This document shows positions 23,730-31,741 of a DNA stretch of 64,000 bases, piece by piece (within the stretch, counting starts at the first letter, position 1; each line of letters starts with the position of its first letter). Source of the DNA: Halotalea alkalilenta DSM 17697 (lineage in GTDB: Bacteria > Pseudomonadota > Gammaproteobacteria > Pseudomonadales > Halomonadaceae). The stretch is taken from positions 216,893-280,892 of the forward strand of contig NZ_KK211227.1 in assembly GCF_000621205.1 (NCBI RefSeq), read 5' to 3'. Position numbers and translations under genes: made by a program. The notes below the pieces were generated by a model. It saw nothing but the letters and a program-made list of their open reading frames with translations. It had not been told where the DNA came from and ran no database searches.

Positions 23730-25247
23730 ATGACGCTGTTCACCACCGACTACCTGGAGTACTACCTGACGCTGGTGTCCTGGGTGGTCCACAACGGCAT
23801 CTGGTCGGTGCTGGTCGCCAGCGGCATGTTCGCCGTCCCGTTCCTGGCGATCGTCATCCAGGAATGGCTGAAGGCCCGCGTGGAAGGCGCGGACGAGGGC
23901 AACAAGGGGGTGCTGTCCTCGGCTCGCATCGAGAACCGCGTCTTCGTCGCCATCGTGGTGACCATGTTCGCGGGCATCCCCTTCATCGATGTCGATTTCA
24001 ACACCATCAAGTACGACCGTTCGCGTTCGACCCAATGCCAAGTGAATGTCCCGGAGCCGATCGATACGGGCTGGTCGCAATCGTTCAGCACGATCAACAA
24101 CCAATCGGCCAAGGTGCCGGTGTGGTGGTTCGCCATGCACGCGATCTCGCGCGCGATCACCGGCGCCTCGGTCGCGGCCATTCCCTGCGGCACCGACCTG
24201 CGGCAGATCCGCATGGACATCGACGCGACCCGCATCGACGACCCGGTGCTGGCCCAGGAGGTCAGCGACTTCACCCGCGACTGCTACGGCCCCGCCCGCG
24301 CCAAGCTGTTCATGACCCGGCCCAGCCTGAGCGAGGAGCAGATGCACGACGTCACCTGGATCGGCTCCAACTACTTCGTCGGCACCGCCGGCTTCTACGA
24401 CAGCTACCGCTCCAGGACTCCGCGCGATGCCTGGCCGTTCGACGCCAGGCGCGACGCCGGCCTGGCTCAGGTGCCCGGCGGGGGCGGCTACCCGACCTGC
24501 CGGCAGTGGTGGTCCGACGGCGGCCACGGCCTGCGGGCACGACTGCTGGCCCAGGTCGATCCCAGCCTGCTGACGCGACTGGCCGGCTGGGCGGGCTTCC
24601 TGAGCCAGGCCGAGGTCAACGACTCGGTGATCCGCGCCGTCGCCAGCCCTCGCCAGCAGAAACTCAACCAGGGGGCGGTCTACACGGACTACGGTGGCCA
24701 GATCGACATGACGCTGCCCAACATCGTCACGCGCGCCGCCAGTGACGTCGGGCTGACCGCCGGATCACTGGGCTATTTCCCGGCGATGGACGTGGTGCGG
24801 CAGGCGCTGCCGATGGTGCTGTCCCTGCTCAAAATGGCGCTGGTCATCTGCATCCCGCTGGTGCTGCTGATTGGCACCTATGACCTCAAGGCCGTGGTCA
24901 CGGTGAGCGTGGTGCAGTTCGCGCTGTTCTTCACCGATTTCTGGTTTCAGCTTGCCCGCTGGATCGACTCGACGATCCTCGATGCGCTCTACGGCTGGGG
25001 GTGGGGCTGGAACCGGCCGCACACGAACTTCGATCCGCTGGTAGGCCTCAACAACACCTTCGGAGACATGCTGCTGAACTTCGTGATGGCGACGATGTTC
25101 CTAGTGCTCCCGGCATTCTGGATTGGCGCATTGACTTGGGCTGGGATTAGGGCCGGAACTGTCGCAAATGCTTTCTCGGCAGGCACCAAAGACGCGGGCA
25201 ACGCGGGCGGCAAGGGGCCAGGCGTCATGTCGAGGAAGCTGAAATGA
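23730..25247 (+). CDS. traG: TraG-like conjugal transfer protein (N-terminal domain type)
   Basis: A 505-residue inner-membrane protein. It starts with a membrane anchor (GIWSVLVASGMFAVPFLAIV), has a large periplasmic middle and then four or so transmembrane helices near the C-terminus (LLKMALVICIPLVLLIGTYD; TVSVVQFALFFTDFWF; MATMFLVLPAFWIGALTWAG). This is the TraG_N family, which in F-type systems acts in mating-pair stabilisation. It lacks the long C-terminal domain of F TraG, as is normal in these ICEs. Last gene of the plus-strand transfer block. Confidence 0.88.
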   Translation: MTLFTTDYLEYYLTLVSWVVHNGIWSVLVASGMFAVPFLAIVIQEWLKARVEGADEGNKGVLSSARIENRVFVAIVVTMFAGIPFIDVDFNTIKYDRSRSTQCQVNVPEPIDTGWSQSFSTINNQSAKVPVWWFAMHAISRAITGASVAAIPCGTDLRQIRMDIDATRIDDPVLAQEVSDFTRDCYGPARAKLFMTRPSLSEEQMHDVTWIGSNYFVGTAGFYDSYRSRTPRDAWPFDARRDAGLAQVPGGGGYPTCRQWWSDGGHGLRARLLAQVDPSLLTRLAGWAGFLSQAEVNDSVIRAVASPRQQKLNQGAVYTDYGGQIDMTLPNIVTRAASDVGLTAGSLGYFPAMDVVRQALPMVLSLLKMALVICIPLVLLIGTYDLKAVVTVSVVQFALFFTDFWFQLARWIDSTILDALYGWGWGWNRPHTNFDPLVGLNNTFGDMLLNFVMATMFLVLPAFWIGALTWAGIRAGTVANAFSAGTKDAGNAGGKGPGVMSRKLK

Positions 25248-25264
25248 CTCAGCGATGAACGGCT

Positions 25265-25642
25265 TCAATCTTCTTCGCTGTACATCACGTGAGAGGTGTC
25301 GTTGTAAAGGTTTGGATCGTAGCCAGGCGTTTGACGTAGTTCATCCAGACTCGCAGGAAATTGCAGGTCAAAATCGTCGTCGCCCCCCGGCGTCTGCTCC
25401 GCCATCCTGGCTGCCACAACGAGAGCGACCAGTATCAGCGCCACCCAGAATGCGACGTACAGCAACACCCCGAGGACCGCCAGCTTGATCACCCAGATCA
25501 GCACCGCTGCACCGCCCGCCGGCAGTGCCTGCGCCATCAGCCATCGATGCATCCGACGCTCGGCGCGCAGCCAACCGCGCCATACGCCGCCCAGCCAGCG
25601 GCCCAGCCGCGCTGCGGTGGTCATGCGTGCGGTGTGCTTCAT
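25265..25642 (-). CDS. DUF3742-like ICE protein
   Basis: A 125-residue protein with one or two transmembrane helices (VLIWVIKLAVLGVLLYVAFW VALILVALVV region) between a basic N-terminus (RLGRWLGGVWRGWLRAERRM) and an acidic tail ending YSEED. Its size, layout and position, convergent with TraG, match the DUF3742 proteins of this ICE family. Role unknown. Confidence 0.75.
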   Translation of the reverse strand: MKHTARMTTAARLGRWLGGVWRGWLRAERRMHRWLMAQALPAGGAAVLIWVIKLAVLGVLLYVAFWVALILVALVVAARMAEQTPGGDDDFDLQFPASLDELRQTPGYDPNLYNDTSHVMYSEED

Positions 25643-25698
25643 GGTTGGCTACCTCATGGTCGTTCCACGGTCGTTGGGCAAGGTGATGCCGGTTTCCT

Positions 25699-26112
25699 TC
25701 ATGCCTGCCGCGCCGCGAATGCTTCGGCGCTCATGATCAAGCCGGGAAAGTCCTCTCGCATGGCGAGAATGTCCGCATCGCCGGTGATCAACGCATCCGC
25801 CTTGCCGACATGCGCGAGCACCAGGAACACCTGGTCCTTCTCGTCGCGGCAGGCCGGCAGGTCGGGCCATGGCATCGGCAGTTCCACCACATCGGCGTAG
25901 GGCAGGAAGTCCGCCAGCAACTCCTGCTGTTCCAAGGTCGACAGCTTGAACTTGGGAAAGGCCAGGACGCGCAGGAGTTCACTGGCCGTCTCCCGGCAGA
26001 CCAGCGGCTGCAACTGCTGTTGCTGCCAAGCATGGCGTATCCAGGCCAGGCGTCCTGCATTGAAGACCAGCGCCGACAGCACGATGTTGGTGTCGAGCAC
26101 GACCCTGCGCAT
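25699..26112 (-). CDS. PIN-domain toxin (VapC-like)
   Basis: A 137-residue PIN nuclease beginning MRRVVLDTNIVLSALVFNAG; the conserved acidic residues are Asp in VLDTN, Glu in CRETASELLRV, Asp in CRDEKDQVFLVLAHVGKADA and Asp in LITGDADILAM. It is expected to cleave RNA when free of its antitoxin. Its ATG shares one base with the stop of the upstream AbrB-type gene, a classic toxin-antitoxin pair that would help maintain the ICE. Confidence 0.85.
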   Translation of the reverse strand: MRRVVLDTNIVLSALVFNAGRLAWIRHAWQQQQLQPLVCRETASELLRVLAFPKFKLSTLEQQELLADFLPYADVVELPMPWPDLPACRDEKDQVFLVLAHVGKADALITGDADILAMREDFPGLIMSAEAFAARQA

Positions 26113-26330
26113 CAGCGCCGCGCCCAGGCCACGGCATCCTCGACGTCCTGCTCGGTGATCCCGAGTTGCTCCAGCTTCTCGCGCACGGCCTGGGCCTTCT
26201 GGACCCGCACGGGGGTCAGGACGATCCGACCGCCCTCGACGGTCACGTCGAAGTACTCCGCCGCATCCACGCCGGACACGGCCGCCTTGGGCAGCGTGAT
26301 CTGATTTTTCGAAGTGAGCTTGGCAAGCAT
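26112..26330 (-). CDS. AbrB/MazE-type antitoxin
   Basis: A 72-residue protein. The N-terminal swapped-hairpin DNA-binding part reads MLAKLTSKNQITLPKAAVSG, then YFDVTVEGGRIVLTPVR; the C-terminal helix (VREKLEQLGITEQDVEDAVA) should bind and block the toxin. GGAGG lies just before the ATG. Upstream, repeated GTAAG/CTTAC elements (26343-26372) are a likely autoregulatory site. Bases 26375-26663 hold no clear gene and may contain the transfer origin. Confidence 0.83.
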   Translation of the reverse strand: MLAKLTSKNQITLPKAAVSGVDAAEYFDVTVEGGRIVLTPVRVQKAQAVREKLEQLGITEQDVEDAVAWARR

Positions 26331-26663
26331 GGGAGGCCTCCGTAAGTTTCACAGGAAATCTTACTTCCTTACTTCATTCTCGACAAGCATGCCTTCGGGT
26401 GCAGGGGTTTCAGGGCCTGCCGTGCTTCCAGCGCCGGTTGAAACTGCCTGATCCGGTGAAAACACAGTGCCTGTTCCGATCCCGATCCTGGAGCGCACCG
26501 GCTCCGCATTGATTGCGGCACACGAAGCCAACTGCCCCTATATCAAAGGGCTTGTCGAAGGCCAAAGGGCTGGGGATGGAGCAAGGGAATGGCCTCAAGG
26601 GGAAAGGCCCTACCCGAAAAGGCCAAAAGGCTCCTCCGGCCAGCCCGTCACCAGGATGTCGCC

Positions 26664-28460
26664 ATGCTTTCGCTGTTCCAGCGCAAACGGGTGCCGCCGG
26701 CCACCGCCGCCGCGCCGCCTCCCGTCGAGCCTGCCAAAGGGTTGACCCGGCCGCAGTCGGCCGCAGCGCTGCTGGCAGAGCCGCGCCGGCAGCGGCTGCT
26801 GGAACACATCTGGCAGCGCACCTCGCTGTCGCGTCGGCAGTTCCGCTCGCTGTACCTGGCGCCGCTGGAACGCTACGCCGAGCTGGTCCAGCAGTTCCCG
26901 GCCTCGGAGGCGCATCACCATGCCTGGCCGGGCGGCATGCTGGACCACGGCCTGGAGATCGTGGCCTACGCGCTCAAGCTGAGGCAGTCCCACTTGCTCC
27001 CGGCCGGCGCCTCGCCCGAGGCCCAGGCCGCGCAAGCCGAGGCCTGGACCGCCGGGACCGCCTACGCCGCGTTGCTGCACGACATTGGCAAGATCGCGGT
27101 CGATCTGCACGTCGAGCAGGCCGATGGCCTGGTCTGGCACCCCTGGCACGGGCCGCTGCGCCAGCCGTACCGCTTTCGTTACCGGACGGATCGCGAGTAC
27201 CGGCTGCATGGCGCCGCCACGGGGCTGCTCTACACCCGTGTGCTCGATGCCGGCATCCTCGACTGGCTGAGCGACTACCAGGACCTGTGGTCGGCGCTGC
27301 TGTACGTGCTGGCGGGCCAATACGAGCATGCCGGCACGCTGGGCGAACTGGTCGTCAAGGCCGACCAGGCATCGGTGGCCCTGGCGCTCGGCGGTGATCC
27401 GGCCAGGGCCATGGCGGCGCCGAAGCATGCGCTGCAGCGCAAGCTGCTTGATGGCCTGCGCTACCTGCTGCGCGAGGAGTTCAAGCTGAACCAGCCCGGC
27501 GGCCCGTCGGATGGATGGCTGACCCAGGACGCACTCTGGCTCGTCAGCAAGACGGTCAGCGACAAGCTGCGCGCGCATCTCCTGTCGCAGGGCATCGAAG
27601 GCATCCCATCGAACAACACCGCCGTCTTCTCGGTGCTCCAGGACCATGGCATCGTGCAGCCCGCTCCGGATGGGAAGGCGATCTGGCGGGCGACCGTCAC
27701 GAGCGGCACCGGCTGGTCGCACAGCTTTACCTTCCTGCGCCTGTCGCCGGCCTTGATCTGGGAGTCGGGCGAGCGTCCCGCACCGTTCGCCGGCACGGTC
27801 ACGACGGAAGAGCCCCTCCCTGGCGATGAGGCAGCGCCGGGCTCCGACGGCATCCCGGCCACCTCACCGCCCCCTGGGGTGGCGGATTCCCCGGCCGGGC
27901 TCGCGGACCCGGTCTCCGATCTGCTGTCGATGCTCGATGCGTCCGACGCAGCCACCGCCGGTGCATCGTCCGCCAGCGCGGAACCGCCGTCACCATCCGC
28001 CGGAGCAACTGTGACAGTGACCCATTCGGCGCTGACCGGTCCTGCCACGATGCCGGCTCCCGCGAAGGCCACGCCGTCCGGGGAAGCCTTCATCGCCTGG
28101 CTCAGGCAAGGCATCGAGTCGCGCAAGCTCATCATCAACGATGCGAAGGCACTGGTGCATACCGTCGATGGCACGGCGTACCTGGTCAGCCCCGGCGTCT
28201 TCCAGCGCTACGTGCAGGAACATCCGGAGATCCAGGCGCTGGCCCGACAGGACGATCTGCACGACTGGCAATGGGTGCAAAAGCGCTTCGAGAAGCTGGG
28301 GCTGCACCGCAAACAGGACAGCGGCCTGAACATCTGGACCTGCGAAGTCACCGGGCCGCGCAAGTCGCGGCGGTTGCACGGCTATCTGTTGGCGGCGCCT
28401 TCGGCATTGTTCGCGGAAGTCCCGCCGGACAACCCCTACCTGTCCCTGGCGCGCGGCTAG
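26664..28460 (+). CDS. traI: MobH-type relaxase (TraI-like, ICE PFGI-1 class)
   Basis: A 598-residue protein from the ATG at 26664. The N-terminal domain has the MobH signature: HHHAWPGGMLDHGLEIVAYA (three-His motif) and AALLHDIGKIAVDLHVEQAD (HD motif), in a TraI_2 helical fold. The middle is Pro/Ser/Ala-rich and variable; the C-terminal domain (EAFIAWLRQGIESRKLIIND, then YLVSPGVFQRYVQEHPEI) is the TraI_2_C type. It nicks the transfer origin and leads the DNA into the recipient. Present as a single gene on the plus strand between the toxin-antitoxin pair and accessory genes. Confidence 0.9.
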   Translation: MLSLFQRKRVPPATAAAPPPVEPAKGLTRPQSAAALLAEPRRQRLLEHIWQRTSLSRRQFRSLYLAPLERYAELVQQFPASEAHHHAWPGGMLDHGLEIVAYALKLRQSHLLPAGASPEAQAAQAEAWTAGTAYAALLHDIGKIAVDLHVEQADGLVWHPWHGPLRQPYRFRYRTDREYRLHGAATGLLYTRVLDAGILDWLSDYQDLWSALLYVLAGQYEHAGTLGELVVKADQASVALALGGDPARAMAAPKHALQRKLLDGLRYLLREEFKLNQPGGPSDGWLTQDALWLVSKTVSDKLRAHLLSQGIEGIPSNNTAVFSVLQDHGIVQPAPDGKAIWRATVTSGTGWSHSFTFLRLSPALIWESGERPAPFAGTVTTEEPLPGDEAAPGSDGIPATSPPPGVADSPAGLADPVSDLLSMLDASDAATAGASSASAEPPSPSAGATVTVTHSALTGPATMPAPAKATPSGEAFIAWLRQGIESRKLIINDAKALVHTVDGTAYLVSPGVFQRYVQEHPEIQALARQDDLHDWQWVQKRFEKLGLHRKQDSGLNIWTCEVTGPRKSRRLHGYLLAAPSALFAEVPPDNPYLSLARG

Positions 28461-28525
28461 GAGTCTCCTCGCCACACACGGGCAGCGCACCTGCCGACCC
28501 TATGTCTTGCATCGTCGATACCCCC

Positions 28526-29200
28526 TCATGCTCGATGGGCGACCCAACCCTTGAAGGTGAACGCGCAGTAGAAAAGGTCGATGTCCGCGAATCCAGCCTC
28601 GCGGAGCAGATCGACATCCTGCACGGGCGAAAGCACGGGCAGCCGTTCCTTGATCGCCGCGATGCTGCCTTCGGCTTGACGCACTGGTACGCCGGAAGTA
28701 GCCGCGAACGCCGCATTGCGCGAGAGCCATCTGTCCCGACCGGGATCTTCGCCGGGAAAGCTGTGATGCGCGACGATAAGGGGCGCACCGGGCTTGAGTC
28801 GCAGGTGCATTTGCTGCAGCGTCTGCAGGCGCTCGGCTGGCGGCAGGAAATGCAATGTCAGCAGGCAGGTCGCGCCATCGAAGGGCCCCTTGGGGGCGCT
28901 GTCGATATAGCCCTCGTGCAAGCGCACGTGGGGCGCCATCGGGCCCAGGATCGTGCGGGCGAGTTCGAGCATCTCTGCGGAGGGATCGACGCCGTCGAAC
29001 TGCCAGCCGGGCTGCATTTCAGCGAGGGCCTTCAGTTCCAGCCCGCCGCCGGCGCCGAGCACCAGGATGCGCGCGTCGGCCGGTGCGCGTTCGGCCAGCA
29101 GCACGCCCGCCATCCGGTGCAGGTCGCGCAGGCCCGGCACGATCCTCGCGGTTCTTTCCGCATAGCCCGATACAGCCGTCGGGTCGGAGAACGACGTCAT
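28526..29200 (-). CDS. Class I SAM-dependent methyltransferase
   Basis: A 224-residue protein whose ATG overlaps the stop of the upstream oxidoreductase (ATGA). SAM-binding motif I is ILVLGAGGGLELKALAEMQP, followed by WQFDGVDPSAEMLELAR (acidic residue after strand 2) and FDGATCLLTLHFLPPAERLQ. Similar to tRNA CmoA- and ubiquinone-type small-molecule methyltransferases; substrate unknown. Third gene of the Rrf2-oxidoreductase-methyltransferase operon. Confidence 0.85.
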   Translation of the reverse strand: MTSFSDPTAVSGYAERTARIVPGLRDLHRMAGVLLAERAPADARILVLGAGGGLELKALAEMQPGWQFDGVDPSAEMLELARTILGPMAPHVRLHEGYIDSAPKGPFDGATCLLTLHFLPPAERLQTLQQMHLRLKPGAPLIVAHHSFPGEDPGRDRWLSRNAAFAATSGVPVRQAEGSIAAIKERLPVLSPVQDVDLLREAGFADIDLFYCAFTFKGWVAHRA

Positions 29201-30120
29201 CGAGCGCGGCCTTCCGCTTGCGCTGGCTCGATCGTCTCGGGCCAAAGCAGTGATCGGTGAATCTGGGCGCCGGTCATGGCACCGTTGCCCACGGCCAGCG
29301 ACACCGAATGCGGTGCCCGCGCGACATCGCCGCAGGCAAAGATCCCAGGCACCGAGGTCTTGCTCTCGGCATCCGTGCGGATCTGGATGCCCATGGGCGT
29401 TTCTTCCAGTGCACAGCCGATTGTCCTGGCCAAAGGGTCGGAGGGAACGGTTCGCGTTGCAACAAACAGGCCCGCAAAGCTCAGTCGCCTTCCGTCCACC
29501 AATGTCACGTCGGCATGCCCCTCGATTTTGTCGATGCGCGCCTCTTCGATGACCACGCCTCGGCGTTCCAAAGTGGACCTGATTTCCTCATTGAGTTCCA
29601 ATGCACCGTTGACGAACAAGGTGACATCCCCCCAGTCCGTGAGCAGTTCAGCCTGATGGATGGACATCGGGCTGGCACCGACGATGCCGATGCGGCCTTG
29701 TCCAAGTTCATAGCCATGGCAGTACGGGCAGTGAAAAACCGTCTTCCCCCAGCGTTGCGCGAGCCCGTCGATGGCTGGAAGCTGGTCGGTCACCCCCGTC
29801 GCCAACAGAATGCGTCGCCCCAGGTGCGACTCGCCATCAGCCGTCGTGACGGTGAATTCATCCGCCTGCCCGGCGACAGCTTCCACCCGACCTTCAAGCC
29901 AGGTCAGCGTTGGATAGGCTTGAAGCTGGCGGCGTGCGTTTGCAGCGATTTCACCTGGCGGCACACCATCCTGACCGAGAAATCCGTGTGAATGGCTGGC
30001 GAAGCGGTTGCGCCGCTGGCCCGCATCGATCACCAGCACTGACCTGCGTGCGCGCACCAGTTGCAGGGTCGCGGCCATTCCTGAGTAGCTTCCGCCGACG
30101 ACGATCACATCGTGATTCAT
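29197..30120 (-). CDS. Thioredoxin reductase-like FAD oxidoreductase
   Basis: A 307-residue protein: FAD-binding MNHDVIVVGGSYSGMAATLQ, redox pair in FHCPYCHGYE, NADPH-binding GRIGIVGASPMSIHQAELL and the second FAD segment GIFACGDVARAP. This is the thioredoxin reductase fold with CxxC; the short family often lies beside Rrf2 or Asnc-type regulators and methyltransferases. Its electron partner is not encoded nearby. Start and stop overlap the neighbours by 4 bp each. Confidence 0.87.
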   Translation of the reverse strand: MNHDVIVVGGSYSGMAATLQLVRARRSVLVIDAGQRRNRFASHSHGFLGQDGVPPGEIAANARRQLQAYPTLTWLEGRVEAVAGQADEFTVTTADGESHLGRRILLATGVTDQLPAIDGLAQRWGKTVFHCPYCHGYELGQGRIGIVGASPMSIHQAELLTDWGDVTLFVNGALELNEEIRSTLERRGVVIEEARIDKIEGHADVTLVDGRRLSFAGLFVATRTVPSDPLARTIGCALEETPMGIQIRTDAESKTSVPGIFACGDVARAPHSVSLAVGNGAMTGAQIHRSLLWPETIEPAQAEGRAR

Positions 30121-30566
30121 GATTGATTCCTTGAATGTCGTAAAGCCGCATGCCGGCGTGCGAAGTCAGAGGCCAGATCGGCAAGGGTGATTTCCGAGAA
30201 CCGCGTGAGCAGCAGCGCCTCGGCTTCGGCAAACGCGCCTTCGAGTGCCGCATTGACCGTCTGCTCGACCAGACACTCCGGTGTCTCGTTGCGGTTGCCG
30301 ATGGCAAACGTCGCCGGCTCGCCCAGGGCTTCGTGCAACTGACGCAGGGTGACGCTGCCAAGGTCGGCGTGGATACGCCATCCTCCTGCGTGGCCTCGTT
30401 CGGAGGTGACGATTCCCGCTTGCCGCAGGTATCCCATCGTGCGTCGAACGACGACCGGGTTGGTTCCCAGGCACAGCGCCAAGGTTTCCGAGGTAACGGG
30501 TCCATCCTGCTCGGCCATGTGCAGCAGCGCATGCAGGACAGACGAGAGGCGGCTGTCTCTTTTCAT
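30117..30566 (-). CDS. Rrf2-family transcriptional regulator
   Basis: A 149-residue protein from the ATG at 30566: MKRDSRLSSVLHALLHMAEQ, LALCLGTNPVVVRRTMGYLR (HTH) and AGGWRIHADLGSVTLRQLHE (wing). Only one Cys (ECLVEQTVNAA) is in the region where IscR and NsrR have three, so an Fe-S cluster with three Cys ligands is unlikely; it may sense oxidants through this Cys, as YwnA or SaiR types do. It heads the operon and probably autoregulates it. Confidence 0.85.
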   Translation of the reverse strand: MKRDSRLSSVLHALLHMAEQDGPVTSETLALCLGTNPVVVRRTMGYLRQAGIVTSERGHAGGWRIHADLGSVTLRQLHEALGEPATFAIGNRNETPECLVEQTVNAALEGAFAEAEALLLTRFSEITLADLASDFARRHAALRHSRNQS

Positions 30567-30686
30567 GAAACAAATGATGTTACGAAAAAGGCCGAGTGTC
30601 AAATGCGAGGTGGCAATGAACACTTGGCAAGTCACAGCCTTGACGTACAAGAACGTTGTTGACACCTCACCGCCATGACGGCATGG

Positions 30687-30986
30687 CTATTCGGTGCCGC
30701 TCTCTTCCTCGGACAGTTGCGCCTCGGTCGCGGCCATCAGCGTCGCGGCCGAGCACCCCAGCCCCTTCGCGATCCGCAGGATCAACACCAGCGTGGGCAT
30801 GTGCTCGCCGCGCTCGATCTTGCCCATGTGCGACCGGGCGATGCCCGCCTGTTCCGCGAGCACCTCCTGCGCCAGCCCCTGCGCGGACCGGGCCTCGCGC
30901 ACGGCAACGCCGAAAGCGCGCGCTGGCTCGCTTTCATAGGTTCTTGTCCCTGCGGGTCTCCCGCGTTGCACCGATCGCTTCTGCAT
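30687..30986 (-). CDS. XRE-family regulator
   Basis: A 99-residue protein from the ATG at 30986: a basic N-terminus then one Cro/CI HTH (FGVAVREARSAQGLAQEVLA, EQAGIARSHMGKIERGEHMP, TLVLILRIAKGLGCSAATLM) and an acidic tail. It diverges from the LysR-like gene at 31091 and holds the same position in other ICEs of this family, where such proteins take part in control of transfer. Its target is unknown. Confidence 0.8.
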   Translation of the reverse strand: MQKRSVQRGRPAGTRTYESEPARAFGVAVREARSAQGLAQEVLAEQAGIARSHMGKIERGEHMPTLVLILRIAKGLGCSAATLMAATEAQLSEEESGTE

Positions 30987-31090
30987 CAACAGAAGCGTCA
31001 CGCGCAAAGCGAATCTAAACCACGTTAAACTTATCTCATCGACCGGTCGCGCCCGGTTTTTCCCAGTGTCGGCGTTGTGCAGGTGACACG

Positions 31091-31714
31091 ATGATCGCTC
31101 CCGATCCCTTGAACATTGCCCTGTCGGACTGCCTGGCCTATCCCCGGTTGTCGGTGCCGATGGCGGAACATCGCCGGCGCCATCCGGACCACCCCATTCG
31201 CCTTCATGAAGAACGCCTGGTGGATCTGCATCGAGGACTGCTCGCGGGGGCCTTCGAGGCAGGCCTCTGCCAGTCGCCCGCAGCACCGGAAGGCATCGAT
31301 GTGCGCCCCGTCTGGCGCGACACGCTGGCATTGGCCGTGTCGGCCCATCACCCCTTGCTGGCCTTCGCGTCAGTGTCCCTGGAGCAGGCGGCCGACCACC
31401 CTTGGATCGCCCTGGATGGGCGCGGCTGTGTGGGCTACTGCGGGCAGATCGACTCACTGCTGACGGCGGCCGGCGTCATTCCCTCGGCCGTCACGACGGC
31501 CACATCGTTCGGGTTGATGATGACCTTGGTGGCCGCCGGCTACGGCGTCTGCCTCGCACCCGCCGCCCGCATCGATGGTCATCGTTCCCTTGGCGTTGTC
31601 CAGCGTCCCTTGCAAGAGGGCGCGCTGACGCTCACCACGTACTTCCTGAGCCGTCGAAGTACGGACAGCACCCACCTGGAGCCGTTTTTCCAAGCGCTCC
31701 AGGCAAGCGCCTGA
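31091..31714 (+). CDS. LysR substrate-binding domain protein without HTH
   Basis: A 207-residue protein that covers only the effector-binding part of a LysR regulator (LNIALSDCLAYPRLSVPMAE; VWRDTLALAVSAHHPLLAFA; MTLVAAGYGVCLAPAARI). No HTH precedes it: upstream in-frame sequence has no LysR N-terminus, and a divergent XRE gene starts 105 bp away. It is either a remnant or a stand-alone ligand-binding partner; the XRE protein could supply the DNA binding. Confidence 0.78.
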   Translation: MIAPDPLNIALSDCLAYPRLSVPMAEHRRRHPDHPIRLHEERLVDLHRGLLAGAFEAGLCQSPAAPEGIDVRPVWRDTLALAVSAHHPLLAFASVSLEQAADHPWIALDGRGCVGYCGQIDSLLTAAGVIPSAVTTATSFGLMMTLVAAGYGVCLAPAARIDGHRSLGVVQRPLQEGALTLTTYFLSRRSTDSTHLEPFFQALQASA

Positions 31715-31741
31715 CCGAACTTCGGCGCGACCCTGGCTTGA

